Positions 54,353-64,000 of a stretch of 64,000 nt of DNA are shown one piece after another. Where the stretch lies: the NCBI RefSeq assembly GCF_030269925.1, contig NC_085112.1, positions 1,365,501 through 1,429,500 on the forward strand. Direction: 5' to 3'. Under the pieces are notes generated by a model. It was not told the origin of the DNA. It saw only the letters and a program-made list of their open reading frames with translations, and made no database searches. The translations under genes were made by a program, and so were the position numbers. This stretch comes from Bombyx mori (Eukaryota > Arthropoda > Insecta > Lepidoptera > Bombycidae). Position 1 is the stretch's first letter, and every line of letters begins with the position of its first letter.

Positions 54353-54640
54353 CGTCGTACCACCAGTTTTCTTATCAAAAGGTTCGCTTTTTTCGATAGA
54401 ATCTCGCAATCACCTAATAAAATGCAATCGAAACATAACAATTCAAGTCTAATTGCGAACTTTTGCTTACAATGAAACCAACAGGACAGGGTAATTGCCA
54501 ACGCATCCTGTGCGATTGGCAGCCTGTCCGTACGTCGGGGATTCGATTCCAGATTAACTTTAATTCCCTTTCGACCTTCGTTTGTAATTGATGTATTAAA
54601 AGATGTTTTTTAATTCAAGTACTTTCAGTAAATCGGGGTT

Positions 54641-54731
54641 GATTTTTTTTATTTATTTTTTATTGCTTAGGTGGGTGGCTGAGCTCACGGCCCACCTAGT
54701 GTTAAGTGATTACTGGAGCCTATAGACATCT
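54641..54731 (-). mobile_element. Bm1 SINE, tail side, split by a 1.44-kb insertion
   Basis: Poly(T)-attgcttaggtgggtggct to gcctatagacatct. The copy continues at 56174. Confidence 0.9.
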
Positions 54732-54813
54732 GTGGCGGTAGCCATCATACAACGCAAGATATTTGACAAATGCCTGAATTTCGCTCACGACATTTTCAAG
54801 ATAAGCTTGCATA
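54732..54813. other. Left part of an unidentified host sequence of the mariner
   Basis: 82 bases between the Bm1 break and the mariner's TA. With 56074-56173 it forms about 180 bp, bracketed by ACATCT on both sides. This suggests an element that inserted into Bm1 before the mariner arrived. Family unknown. Confidence 0.45.
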
Positions 54814-56071
54814 CTAGGCTGCACTAAAAGTATCGGGATTGGAATATTTCCACTGTTCCTGTCATATTAAAATATTTTTAATTGAAAACTCCTTGGTTTT
54901 AAAAATCGAATACCATTTATTTATTTAAAAAAAGATTCTCGGTCTTGTCACGAGGTTTTGTCAAACTTGTTTAGTCGTTGAGAAAATGGAATTGACTCGA
55001 GAAAATTCAAGAGCGATGATTTATTATGACTTTCGAAGTAGTTTAACACAAAAACAGTGTATTGACCGGATGATTTCTGCATTTGGTGATGAAGCCCCAT
55101 CCAAAACCACAATTTATCGCTGGTTTGCTGAGTTTCAACATGGACGTGTCAAGCTCAGTGATGATCCCCGTCAAGGTCGTCCAAAAACTGCAGTCACCCA
55201 AGAAAACGTTGATGCTGTGCGTAAGCTGATTGAGGAAGATCGACATGTGACATACCGCGAAATTCAGGCAACTTTAGACATTGCCATGAGTCAAATACAA
55301 ATAATCTTGCATGAACAATTAGGTGTAAAAAAGTTGTTTTCCCGATGGATACCGCATTCGCTCTGTGAAGAGCAAAAAGCGGCTCGCGTTACTTGGTGCG
55401 TCAGAACTCTCGAAAGATTCCACGCAGGATCCTCAAATGCTGTATACAACATTGTATCAGGTGACGAATCCTGGATATAAACGTACGAACCCGAAACAAA
55501 AAACCAGTCACGAGTTTGGGTGTTCGAAAATGAGTTAAAGCCAACAAAAATTGTTCGTTCACGGAGTGTTGCAAAAAAAATGGTAGCCACGTTTGTCTCC
55601 AAAACCGGCCATGTTACGACTATTCCTCTTGAGAGACAAAGAACGGTTAATGCAGAATGGTATGCTAGCATTTGTTTGCCACAGGTCGTTTCTGAACTCC
55701 GTAAAGAGAACTGCAACCGCCGCATCATCCTCCATCACGACAATGCGAGTTCTCACACCGCGCACAGAACAAAAGAGTTTTTAGAGCAAGAAAACATAGA
55801 ATTATTAGACCATCCGCCGTACAGCCCCGACGTAAGCCCTAATGATTTCTATACTTTCCCTAAAATAAAGAATAAATTGCGTGGACGCTTACAAAACGGC
55901 CATTTTGGAGACCCCAACTTCCGAATGGAATGGTTGCCTCAATGATTGGTTCCATCGTATGGAAAAATGTGTCAAATTTCGCGGAGAATACTTCGAAAAG
56001 CAATAAATACATTTTTATGTAGTAATGTTGTGTCACTTCGTTAATTCCCGAAATTTTCAGTGCCGCCCTCG
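54814..56071 (+). mobile_element. mariner transposon, complete ends, dead
   Basis: Terminal inverted repeats ctaggctgcactaaaag (left) and the reverse of cttttagtgcagcctag-like aaattttcagtgccgccctcg (right) match at most positions. TA is present on both sides (54812-54813 and 56072-56073), the mariner target duplication. The length of 1258 bp is normal for the family, slightly short because of an internal deletion. Confidence 0.9.
54986..55945 (+). pseudogene. mariner transposase, D,D34D, broken
   Basis: The N-terminal helix-turn-helix region (KTTIYRWFAEF, RQGRPKTA) is followed by a WIPHSL linker motif, GDESWI with the first catalytic Asp, HHDNASSH with the second, and YSPDVSPND with the third. 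Exactly 34 residues separate the second and third Asp. Breaks: an in-frame TAA directly after GDESWI (55478-55480), and a deletion plus frameshift after KNKLRG at about 55885. The frame change leaves the usual WFHRMEKC...GEYFEKQ ending in another frame (about 55942-56007). All three catalytic residues survive but the gene cannot make a full protein. Confidence 0.93.
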
Positions 56072-56173
56072 TATATACAAGTTCCGAACAACAATATTCG
56101 GACCGATGGTCTACTGAGCAATATCTCCCGCTCGGTGGAAGATCTTCCCTTTGTCGTTTAAGCAGCCCCAAAC

Positions 56174-56345
56174 ATCTACAACGTAAATGCCGTCATCCAC
56201 CTTGAAATATACATTCTAAGGTCTCAATAGAGTTAAAAAGACTGCCCCACCCTTAAAACCGAAACGCATTACTGCTTCACGGCATAAATAAGCAGGGTGG
56301 TGGTACCTACCCGTGCGGACTCACAAGCCGTCCTACCACCATTGA
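56174..56345 (-). mobile_element. Bm1 SINE, body side of the split copy
   Basis: catctacaacgtaaatgccg to ccgtcctaccacc, continuing 54641-54731. Confidence 0.9.
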
Positions 56346-56717
56346 ATTGGTTGATTTAGGATAAATGTAATTTCCCCATATCTTTCTCCAGATAATTTTT
56401 AACGGTTACATTGCTGATGTACTTTAGCGATAATGATCCCTAATCATCAGATGGCCGTATAGTGGGCTGTCTTATAAAGGAATGTTTTTAGATATTCTTA
56501 CTACGAATTCTTTTACTGGCTTGCCTTTTATTTCATATTTTTTGCGGGTATTGTTCGTATGTGAAATATGATGGTAAATAGTGTTAGTGAAGGAGACTAA
56601 ACCGTAGCTGTGTCCATCGTGCCAAGTGTTATTTTATCTATGCACCAAAGTAGATAGAATCACAACTCACAAGATTTGTATTTAAAACTAAACTTCACAT
56701 TCCAAAATATTGTATAT
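56346..56717. other. No recognised feature
   Basis: No gene or repeat family recognised. Confidence 0.45.
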
Positions 56718-57036
56718 TTAGCTTTTTCCCGCGACTCCGTCCGCGTGGAATAGTTACTTTGGCATAACGCTAAATTTTACCCCCCACTTCATTTACGTAG
56801 AAAGTGAAACTATTTTTGAATTATAGAATGTTAAGGAACTATTTAAGCACTTATTTTGAAACATTATTTATTGGTGCTCCACTTGTATTGGTCTTACCGT
56901 TATGTTAAATAGCCTTCCTCAATAAATGGGCTATCCAACACTGAAAGAATTTTTCAAATCGGACCAGTACTTCCTGAGATTAGCGCGTTCAAACAAACAA
57001 ACAAACTCTTCATTTTTATAATATTATTAGAATAGA
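56718..57036 (-). mobile_element. Helitron-like element, H4 family
   Basis: The minus-strand start TC (57035-57036) is preceded by A, then tattctaataatattataaa and cgcgctaatctcaggaagta. The 3' end reads cacgcggacggagtcgcggg with a CTAA close to 56718. Confidence 0.65.
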
Positions 57037-57286
57037 TTCTTCTAAAAATTACACTTATGGAAAATAACAAAAAATTTGGAAACAGAAAAGGGGCTTCTAA
57101 CAAATTCCCTGACATTTTAATGTGTAAATTATCACTACATTAACGCCTCGCGTTGATTATAGTGATTATTTTAATTTTTCCAATATCTACGTTAACTATT
57201 CTAGCTAAAAAATAATGTAACAAAAACAAATTTATTCTATCTGTTTCGTCGTAAATTTGCGTACTAAGCTGATTTCTTTATCCGCC

Positions 57287-57656
57287 GTGTCGTACCCGAT
57301 CCTATAGACTCAGTGGTAAACAGTTGACGTCGCCTTAAGCACGTCATTACGGATCCTCCCGATCCATTAACGGTACTTTTAGGTACCACAAACACTAGTC
57401 ACCGTCCTCTTCGAACCGTGTCGCTTGTGACGAAGGGCTCGACGAGTGAATTAACCCATAGACACAGCTCACTGAGTTTCTCGCCGGATCTGCTCAGTGG
57501 ATCGCGTTTCCGATCGGGCGGTAGATTTTGCAAAGCACTGCTCTTGTTAGGGCCAGCATTAGCAACACTCCCGGTTTGAGCCCCGTGAGCTCACTTACAC
57601 GTCAAGGGGAAGCTGAAATAGCCTCTCAAGGCTATCAGCATAGGTAGAGAAAAAAA
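57287..57656 (+). mobile_element. Jockey-type LINE 3' end with 8-bp TSD
   Basis: gtgtcgtacccgatcctata to gcataggtagagaaaaaaa, bracketed by TATCCGCC at 57279-57286 and 57657-57664. Confidence 0.92.
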
Positions 57657-57664
57657 TATCCGCC

Positions 57665-57999
57665 ACGGAAAGACCACGATTGAAACGCAATTGTTCCTTG
57701 TATTTTGTAATCGAGCAGCGAATTTGAGGCCATCAATGAGAATTCTGAATCTACCAACCCGTATATACTAGATTTACCAACATACCAACTTGAATGAATT
57801 GTGGGTTTATTTCATATTTTTAGCATTCCGTCTACTGATATTTATTTCTGCCGAAGAGTGTATTTTGAGTACGCTTGATAAGTACCTAGTTCTCCCGCAA
57901 ATCAGTTATATACTCGGAGGGTTTTCTAATTACTTTTGAGGGCACAACAGCAACGCGATCCAGAAGTTAAAAAGCTCGCACTTAGCACACTGGTCCAAG
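57665..57999. other. No recognised feature
   Basis: No gene or repeat family recognised. Confidence 0.45.
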
Positions 58000-58224
58000 T
58001 TTTTTTTTTAGCCCACCGCCCACCACGTGTTAAGTGGTTACTGGAGCCCATAGACATCTACAGCGTAAATGCGCCACACACCTTGAGATGCAGTTCTAAG
58101 GTCTCAATATAGTCACAACGGCTGCCCCACCCTTCAAACCGAAACGCATTACTGCTTCGCGGCAGAAATAGGCGGGGCGGTGGTACCTACCCGTGCGGAT
58201 CCACAAGAGGTCCTACCACCAGTT
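58000..58224 (-). mobile_element. Bm1 SINE, 5'-truncated
   Basis: Poly(T)-agcccaccgcccacc to ggtcctaccaccag. The tail ttattgcttag is replaced by tagcccaccg. Confidence 0.88.
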
Positions 58225-58949
58225 GAGTCGCCATTCGCTTTGACGATCCTTAGCCCCCAATAAATCAGCCAAAAACAAATTAGAAGTAACAATATATTAC
58301 AATGGATTTCCTACCATCAACGAAATTGTAAACTAAAGTGCAATGAAAACGAATTTACTGCTTCCTGAGCATGGAACATTCAAAGCGATTTCTCTCGTCC
58401 TATGGTATTAGATGTTATACCTATACAAATAGTCCGTGCGATATGACAAGGCCTCTGATTGGTTGTTCTCCACCCAATAAGCTCTGTACATCTTCTATTG
58501 CATTGAGTGTGCGCGGTAGAATAGTAGGGATCAATAGGTACTGTTTTCTATTGTTTAATTCTAAACATACATTTTCATGTATAACCCAAATATGGACTGA
58601 TCCTTGACGCCTTAAGAAGATTGTTGTTAATAATATCGCCCCTTTAGAATTAAACTGGCTTTCTAAATGGCTTAAATTTTTATTTTTTAGTACCTAAACG
58701 CCAAAAATGGAATTGTAAAACTGTAATTTGTATAGTTTTTCGATTATATTAAGTACTTTGGTAAGCGCTTGATTTAAAAGAAACGGAATGAGTATGTTTG
58801 TTCTTTTCTAAACTAAAGCAGATTGTATAATTTTAATAAACTAATAGAATAGATGTTCATAGGTCGTTTGAAGTATAAAAGTAATTTTCTTAAAGTTTTT
58901 AGTGAAGTCACTTCAATTCTAAAGTGTTTTGATTTTCATTTATTATAAG
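58225..58949. other. No recognised feature
   Basis: AT-rich. ORF 58371-58607 has no recognised domain. Confidence 0.4.
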
Positions 58950-59409
58950 TAAATTAATACGTGAAGCAAAAACTTTGTATCCCTTTTTACGAAAATTGCG
59001 CGGACGGAGTAGTATGAAATTTTCCACACTTATAGAGAATACCTATAGAGAGGGAGTGCATAATGATATTTTTTTTTAATTAGCAATAATAATAACAAGG
59101 CTAATATTTTTTTTAAAATAATGCATAAAAGATACATTAAATCAATAAGAAAACATTACACACACTACCATGTATTTGACACACACACATATTTAAATAG
59201 TCTTTGTTTATTGTCGAACTTTTGTTATTGCTTAAAGTTTGTGGTCAAATTGAGAATAGCTTACTATTGTTTATCTTTAATATTATTTGTCTATAGCGTG
59301 GTCTTGGCGAAAACTGTGAATAAAGAAGTCTATTAGTCTTTGACAATAGAACCTTAATAATGTTCAAACTTATATTTACAATTAATTACAGTCGAATCAC
59401 GACTGCTAG
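58950..59409 (+). mobile_element. Helitron-like element, H3 family, 5'-truncated
   Basis: aaattaatacgtgaagcaaa to cagtcgaatcacgactg (hairpin), directly followed by CTAG (59406-59409) and T. Same family as 20258-20676. Confidence 0.7.
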
Positions 59410-59996
59410 TTTTAAGTAAATTTATAAACATTTTTTTTTATATAATATAATGTCATGTATTATGTGTTCGTATTTTAAAAGCACCGTAAGTTAAAGCTAT
59501 TTGAAAAATTACGTCCATATTTGCTTCGACAAAAAACATTCCCACGGAAACAATGCCTAAGTCATTGCAGTGGCATGATGGCTTGCTTCCCTTTACCAAT
59601 AAACAGTGTAACGACATCACAAATAACACGTTATCAAGAGCCTCAACAAGGCATGTTCGCGAAGAATCGCGTATGACTCTGCACTATGCGCTGACAGCTG
59701 TCAAATCTGACACACGTCAGGATGAAGACGTTACCGTTGGCGAGCTGTCAAAAATACATAGAACCCATGATTATGTTCGCACGTTACGTGCCTTAATAAC
59801 ATAGCGGAAAGGGATGTATGTGATCGAGCGATATTTTATTATTTTAATTATTAACTTTAATCGTATTGCCAAAGATGTCTTCATTATAAAAAATTTAAGA
59901 GTAAAAAGCGTTTTACTAATTTGTAGTCACAATTTTAAAAATTAGATGTGTAAATTAGATGATGTGCTTGTCATTCCTTTTTGCCTTTATCCCACA
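59410..59996. other. Repeat-free island with one unassigned ORF
   Basis: No transposon is recognised here. ORF 59553-59804 (83 codons, plus) is charged and polar, with no family seen. A 12-bp palindrome TGACAGCTGTCA (59692-59703) contains the CAGCTG E-box core. Confidence 0.4.
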
Positions 59997-60454
59997 CTAG
60001 CGAACCGCTCCGGCTCCGCTCGGGTCTTTAACAAAAATTTCAACGATATTTGACGTTCTTTTATTTTTTTAAATAAAAGAATATAATAGCGATAGCATAA
60101 TAGATATAGCATAACTATAATAGTTAGACATATGCTGTCTTTGTAAATAATAATGTGTTCTACCAAGTCTTAGTACATTATTTTATTCTGTTATCAATAG
60201 TTTTCGCAGGGCACGCGATGTAAAGAATATGTTTTGGTAATTTTTTTACACCTTGGGTTACATTATTGGAGTTTTAGTACGGATCCCTAATTTTTTTTTT
60301 TCAAAAAAGATTACGTAGGGAATAGTGTAGCATACAAAGGGAATAGTGTAGCTTTCAAACAAGGAAATAATTTTTCAAATAGGTTCAGTAGTTTCGGAGC
60401 TTATTCAATACAAGCAAACAAACAAATCTTTCCTCTTTATAATATTAGTATAGA
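59997..60454 (-). mobile_element. Helitron, H1 family, full length, clean ends
   Basis: The minus strand reads A|TCTATACTAATATTATAAAG at the start and GCGGTTCGCTAG|T at the end (CTAG at 59997-60000). The sub-terminal region is GC-rich (gagcggagccggagcgg). 458 bp, no coding. Related pieces lie at 1-22 and 38380-38547. Confidence 0.75.
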
Positions 60455-60669
60455 TTATGTGAGGACGGCGCATCATGACCTATCTTTCCATTCTGTCCTA
60501 TCATAAGTCAGTCTCTATACTCACACCCTTCTCTCGCATCCCCTTTTCCATAATCCATTCAAGTATTTTTAGGACGCACCTTCATCGCGTTACCGTCTAC
60601 TTTCATACCTGGGGTATTTTTAGTATAATATTGTTACCTCCAAAACACAAGCTCTTTTCTTCAGGCTTA
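60455..60669. other. No recognised feature
   Basis: Short unassigned interval. Confidence 0.4.
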
Positions 60670-60788
60670 GGTTTTTTTATCTACCTATGCTGAAAACCTT
60701 GAGGGCTTACGCCAGCTTCACATAACGTATAGGGTGAGCTTACAAGGCTTAGCCTGGAGAATTTGCTAACACTGGCCCCAGCAAGAGC
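60670..60788 (-). mobile_element. Jockey-type LINE 3' UTR fragment
   Basis: Poly(T)-atctacctatgctgaaaacc to ctggccccagcaagagct, cut by the Bm1 that follows. Confidence 0.82.
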
Positions 60789-60789
60789 T

Positions 60790-61230
60790 TTTGAAGTCGT
60801 AGTGGCCTAAAGGATAAGGCGTCCGGTGCATTCGTATCTAGCGATGCACTGGTGCTCGAATCTCGCAGGCGGGTACCAATTTTTCTAATGAAATACGTAC
60901 TTAACAAATGTTCACGATTGACTTCCACGGTGAAGGAATAACATCGTGTAACAGAAATCAAACCCGCAAAATTATAATTTGCGTAATTACTGGTGGTAGG
61001 ACCTCTTGTGAGTCCGCACGGGTAGGTACCACCACCCCGCCTATTTCTGCCGTGAAGCAGCAATGCGTTTCGGTTTGAAGGGTGGGGCAGCCGTTGTAAC
61101 TATACTGAGACCTTAGAACTTATATCTTAAGGTGGGTGGCGCATTTACGTTGTAGATGTCTATGGGCTCCAGTGACCACTTAAAACCAGGTGGGCTGTGA
61201 GTTCCTCCACACAAATAGGCAAAAAAAAAC
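60790..61230 (+). mobile_element. Bm1 SINE, full length
   Basis: gtcgtagtggcctaaaggat (box A) and ggtgctcgaatctcgcaggc (box B, altered) through the body to aaataggcaaaaaaaaa (altered tail). Confidence 0.93.
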
Positions 61231-61267
61231 ACGAAGAGCAAACAAGTCTGTTCATCACACGAATGTT

Positions 61268-61344
61268 TGCCCGATGTGGGAATCGAACCCACGACCCTCG
61301 GCACAACAGTCAGGGCTGTTAACTATTGAACCAACGCGTCAGTC
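61268..61344 (-). tRNA. tRNA-like sequence, degenerate (tRNA-derived)
   Basis: The minus strand reads gcgttggttcaatagttaac (box A-like D arm), then ccctgactgttgtgccgag, then gtgggttcgattcccacatc (perfect T arm, box B) and gggca. The 5' acceptor strand (gactgac) cannot pair with the 3' side (atcgggc), so no cloverleaf closes. More likely the head of a tRNA-derived SINE or a tRNA pseudogene than a working tRNA. Confidence 0.55.
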
Positions 61345-61713
61345 AAAACGGACGGCCGGTCATTGATCTTTGAAGACAGAGATGAGGACGAAAGCCCTCT
61401 GAAATCCAATGTAAGTTTTACAAGAGATTGTGAATGGAGACATTCTCAATCGTCAATAAAATATGCAAAAAAATACTCTAATGTTATTTCTCATACGTTT
61501 TCAATTCGAATGTATAGTTTTCTTCCCTTACCTTATTTCTTAAATATTTCTTTAACTTCCATTAAATATTTATGTTATTAAACATAAATGATCATTATTG
61601 CTGATGGATAAGGCTGAAAATAGATTTATCGCAAAATGTATCGGTAAGTGGACATCTGCTGCATTTGCATGGGGTTGATTGATTGCTCTCTGTCATCATG
61701 TTGATTCTTTATA
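61345..61713. other. No recognised feature
   Basis: No gene or repeat family recognised. Confidence 0.45.
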
Positions 61714-61882
61714 GGCTTACAAAATGGATGAACGTGCTGACGACTTACCTGATGTTAAGCGATGCCTTTAGCCTATAGACCTCAAACATGAGGTCAAAGT
61801 CGATCTAATGCACGCCTGACTGTTCGTATTAGAAATAGGCGAGATTGTGATATCTACATGTAAATGATCCCACGACCTATTA
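61714..61882 (-). mobile_element. Bm1-related SINE, old
   Basis: acttacctgatgttaagcga, tagcctatagacctcaaaca, tagaaataggcgagattgtg in SINE order, heavily diverged. Confidence 0.55.
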
Positions 61883-61924
61883 AAAATGTCAAACTATTGA
61901 TGCTTATTGAATTATGTAAAATAG

Positions 61925-62177
61925 TCCGGTCACCGTCCTCGTCGAACCATTGCGACGAAGGGCTCGACGAGCGAATTGACCCATAGACACAGCCCACTGA
62001 GTTTCTCGCCGGATCTTCTCAGTGGGTCGCGTTTCCGATCCGGTGGTAGATTCTGCGAAGCACTGCTCTTGCTATGGCCAGTGTTAGCAACACTTAAGGT
62101 TTTAGCCACGTGAGATCACCTACATGTTAGGGTGAAGCTGAAATAGCCTCTCAAGGCTAGCATAGGCAGGCAAAAAA
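61925..62177 (+). mobile_element. Jockey-type LINE 3' end with 11-bp TSD
   Basis: tccggtcaccgtcctcgtcg to gcataggcaggcaaaaaa, bracketed by ATGTAAAATAG at 61914-61924 and 62178-62188. Confidence 0.93.
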
Positions 62178-62289
62178 ATGTAAAATAGCCATAGAGTTTC
62201 CAATTAAATATTCTTCAAAGATACTTTATAACAGTTATAATATATTTTTTTAAATTAGTATATTACATATATTTTATCATAGTACACAT

Positions 62290-62306
62290 AACACACACAC
62301 ACACAC
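62290..62306. repeat. (AC)n microsatellite
   Basis: Eight AC units in an AT-rich interval. Confidence 0.9.
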
Positions 62307-62361
62307 ATATGTATAACCCGAGCAGCGCCGGGTGTAACTTCTATAATAAATAATACAGTGT

Positions 62362-62530
62362 GTTTATTTATTGCTGATAATATTAGATCGTAGAATGGCT
62401 CTCGGACCACTTGGGGTTAAGTGGTTAAGCCCATCCACCTCACACTGTATACCGTCGCCCACCTTGAGACATGAGGTTTATTTTTCAATTGTATAGTTTA
62501 ACAGCTATCCGAATTCTTCAAATTTTTTAA
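62362..62530 (-). mobile_element. Bm1-related SINE, old
   Basis: tttatttattgctgataat tail, ccacttggggttaagtggtt, cgcccaccttgagacatgag; diverged. Confidence 0.6.
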
Positions 62531-62545
62531 AATTGGATATATAGG

Positions 62546-62752
62546 TAGACGAGCTCACAGCCCACCTGGTGTTAAGTGGTTACCGGAGCGCATAGACATC
62601 TGCAACGTAAATGTTACCACTCACCTTGAGGCATAAGTTCTAAGGTCTCAGTATAGTTATAACAGCTGCCCCACCCTTCAAACCGAAACGCATTACTGCT
62701 TCGTGTCAGTGGTGGTACCAATCCGTGCGAGGCTGTAACACCACCAATCCAA
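62546..62752 (-). mobile_element. Bm1 SINE
   Basis: gtagacgagctcacagccca to gaggctgtaacaccacc, with a deletion at the ggcagaaataggcagg block. Confidence 0.87.
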
Positions 62753-62830
62753 CGGTACGCTGGTTTGAAATTTTAGGTACCGACCTACCTAGAAATCGAT
62801 TAATAGTTTATGGACCAGAGATATATATAT

Positions 62831-63086
62831 TTTGTTTCCTACCTAAGCTGACAACCTTGAGAGGCTATTTCGGCGTAACCTTAACTAGTAGATGAGCTCA
62901 CGGGCCTTAAACCGGAGTGATGCTAACACTGACCCTAGCAAGAGCAGTGCTTCGCAGAATCTACTACCGGATCGGAAACGCGACCCACTGAGAAGATCCG
63001 GCGAGAAACTCCGTGGGCTTTGTCTATGGGTTAATCCGCTCGTCGAGCCCTTCGTCACAAGCGACGGGTTCGACGAGGGAGTGACA
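62831..63086 (-). mobile_element. Jockey-type LINE 3' end
   Basis: tttcctacctaagctgacaa through gatccggcgagaaactccgt to cgacgggttcgacgaggg. The last mobile element before the ato 3' flank. Confidence 0.87.
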
Positions 63087-63791
63087 CAAGCTACTCTTTA
63101 TCCTCGGAAAAATCACAAGCTTAACACAACTGAAAGACGACGTCCGTTAAGGAATAAAATCAAACAATTAAATTTCGGGAAACATATTTGTATATTTACA
63201 GCAAAATGAAAACTTTTGTATACGATAATTAGACTAAAAACTAATAACTTAATTCGCTAGCAACAACACTTAGGTGAGCTTAAACCTAGCTTGGCATGTT
63301 TGGGCATAATACTTTCGTTGGCAAGATGAACTTAGATGTAACTTAAGCTAATCGGCAGGACGGATAACAATTAAAACTAACCTAAGACTTAAATAATACA
63401 ATTGAATTTCGTTCAATCATAATTTTGTGCAAAATTCTGACACACTAAATTAATAAGCTGTTAACTTGCTGCTTACGATCTGAATCGAGCCTATGACGTT
63501 TATATCACAACATTAACAATGTTAATGGCTACCCGGCTGATCACATCGAGAACATATTTCTACCTACAGAAAACACAGCTTCTATTCGTTAGGTACATTG
63601 TATCTAAATACTTAACTAAGTTATTGTTTTTTTTTTTTCAATATTTAACTTAGTCAAAATAAGCGTATTACATGTAACACACACTCAGAAACATACGTTT
63701 TTATAATCTACAAAAGCGATTCTGTGGTAACGTGATTATTCTTGGTACTTTAAATAAATATCCCTGTAGTTTTGGCTAAATAACACTTCAC
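63087..63791 (-). other. Repeat-poor 3' flank / putative 3' UTR of ato
   Basis: About 700 bases follow the ato stop on its strand. They contain no Bm1, LINE or Helitron sequence that I can recognise, unlike the rest of the window. I found no AATAAA on the minus strand (TTTATT on plus) in this stretch, so the 3' end of the transcript is not placed. The first repeat met is the minus-strand LINE end at 62831-63086. Confidence 0.5.
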
Positions 63792-64000
63792 TTACTGCAG
63801 GAGCTCGTAAAGGGCGGCTATGTACGTCTGAGCCATTTGCAGGGTCTCGTATTTAGAGAGTTGCCGGTCAGCTCCTAGAGACGGAAGGTGACCACGGAGC
63901 CTGTCAAATGCTTTGTTCAAATTCTGCATTCTTCGTCTTTCCCTCGCGTTAGCGGCCAACCGACGTCTCCTCAAGACAGCTGCGCTGGTTGCTCTCCCTC
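63792..64000 (-). CDS. ato: Atonal-family bHLH transcription factor, C-terminal part (5' end outside window)
   Basis: Reading leftward from the window edge, the open frame gives a complete basic helix-loop-helix domain and a TAA stop at 63792-63794. The basic region reads [15 protein letters not shown], with the ARERRR signature that contacts E-box DNA. Helix 1 contains [10 protein letters not shown], the loop holds [13 protein letters not shown], and helix 2 ends in [24 protein letters not shown], the LG.DRQLSK loop and a protein that ends right after helix 2 match Drosophila Atonal better than Amos, Cato or vertebrate ATOH7. Known role of the family: a nuclear proneural factor that dimerises with Daughterless and specifies chordotonal organs and founding photoreceptors. 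The frame stays open upstream to the window edge (…TSAAVL before the basic region), so the start codon and N-terminus are not visible. CAG before the stop is followed by TAAGTG, which lacks the GT of a splice donor, so this looks like the true C-terminus. Membership of the Atonal family is near certain; the assignment to ato itself is strong. Confidence 0.93.
   Translation of the reverse strand, partial: GRATSAAVLRRRRLAANARERRRMQNLNKAFDRLRGHLPSLGADRQLSKYETLQMAQTYIAALYELLQ

Noticed and set aside
54490..54545. Possible tRNA-like box B (ggggattcgattccag)
   Set aside because: No matching box A at the right distance and no stem pairing; probably chance or a very old SINE.
1..64000. CRISPR, operons, prokaryotic defence systems
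   Set aside because: Eukaryotic repeat-rich DNA; the recurrent units are SINE/LINE/Helitron copies with no spacer-repeat pattern.

Overview
The window is nuclear DNA of a lepidopteran, almost certainly the silkworm Bombyx mori or a very close relative. The main evidence is the roughly 48 copies or fragments of one SINE with the Bm1 layout: a tRNA-like head with pol III boxes A and B, a body, and a tail reading ctaagcaat plus poly(A). Bombyx-style LINE 3' ends, Helitrons and a mariner agree with this. Family names come from memory and by-eye comparison; no search was run.

The only clear host gene is at the right edge. The minus strand at 63792-64000 encodes the C-terminal bHLH domain of an Atonal-family proneural factor (atonal, ato), and the rest of the gene lies beyond the window. 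The other 63 kb is repeat-dense sequence downstream of that gene. Almost every other ORF is a transposon remnant or chance. Non-TE items are an 18S rRNA fragment (13.44-13.66 kb), a tRNA-like sequence (61.27-61.34 kb) and one possible orphan exon (36.85-36.97 kb, minus).

Layout. 0-5 kb: Helitrons with a LINE inside, full-length Bm1 copies and CR1/Jockey-superfamily LINE 3' ends. 5-13 kb: Bm1, LINE tails, and a Helitron at 9.3 kb. 13-20 kb: rDNA fragment, further LINE tails, and a restriction-endonuclease-type (R4/Dong-like) LINE end at 17.5-18.2 kb. 20-31 kb: a tandem Helitron pair and many Bm1. 31-41 kb: quieter AT-rich sequence with Helitrons, a second R4/Dong-like end and full-length Bm1. 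41-48 kb: BEL/Pao integrase remnant, a head-to-head Bm1 pair and a long foldback repeat at 47 kb. 49.2-50.8 kb: a duplicated 410-bp module, a 60-bp minisatellite and matching Bm1 tails. 51-57 kb: palindromes and a mariner nested in Bm1. 57-63 kb: LINEs with target-site duplications, Helitrons and Bm1. 63.1-64 kb: repeat-poor 3' flank and end of ato.

Four LINE copies have perfect 7-11 bp target-site duplications, and the two measurable Helitron families mostly show A|TC...CTRR|T ends, so the order of insertions can be read in several places. I found no operon, CRISPR array or new multi-gene system. The most unusual items are structural: foldbacks, inverted SINE pairs, the 49-50 kb array and the 18S fragment.
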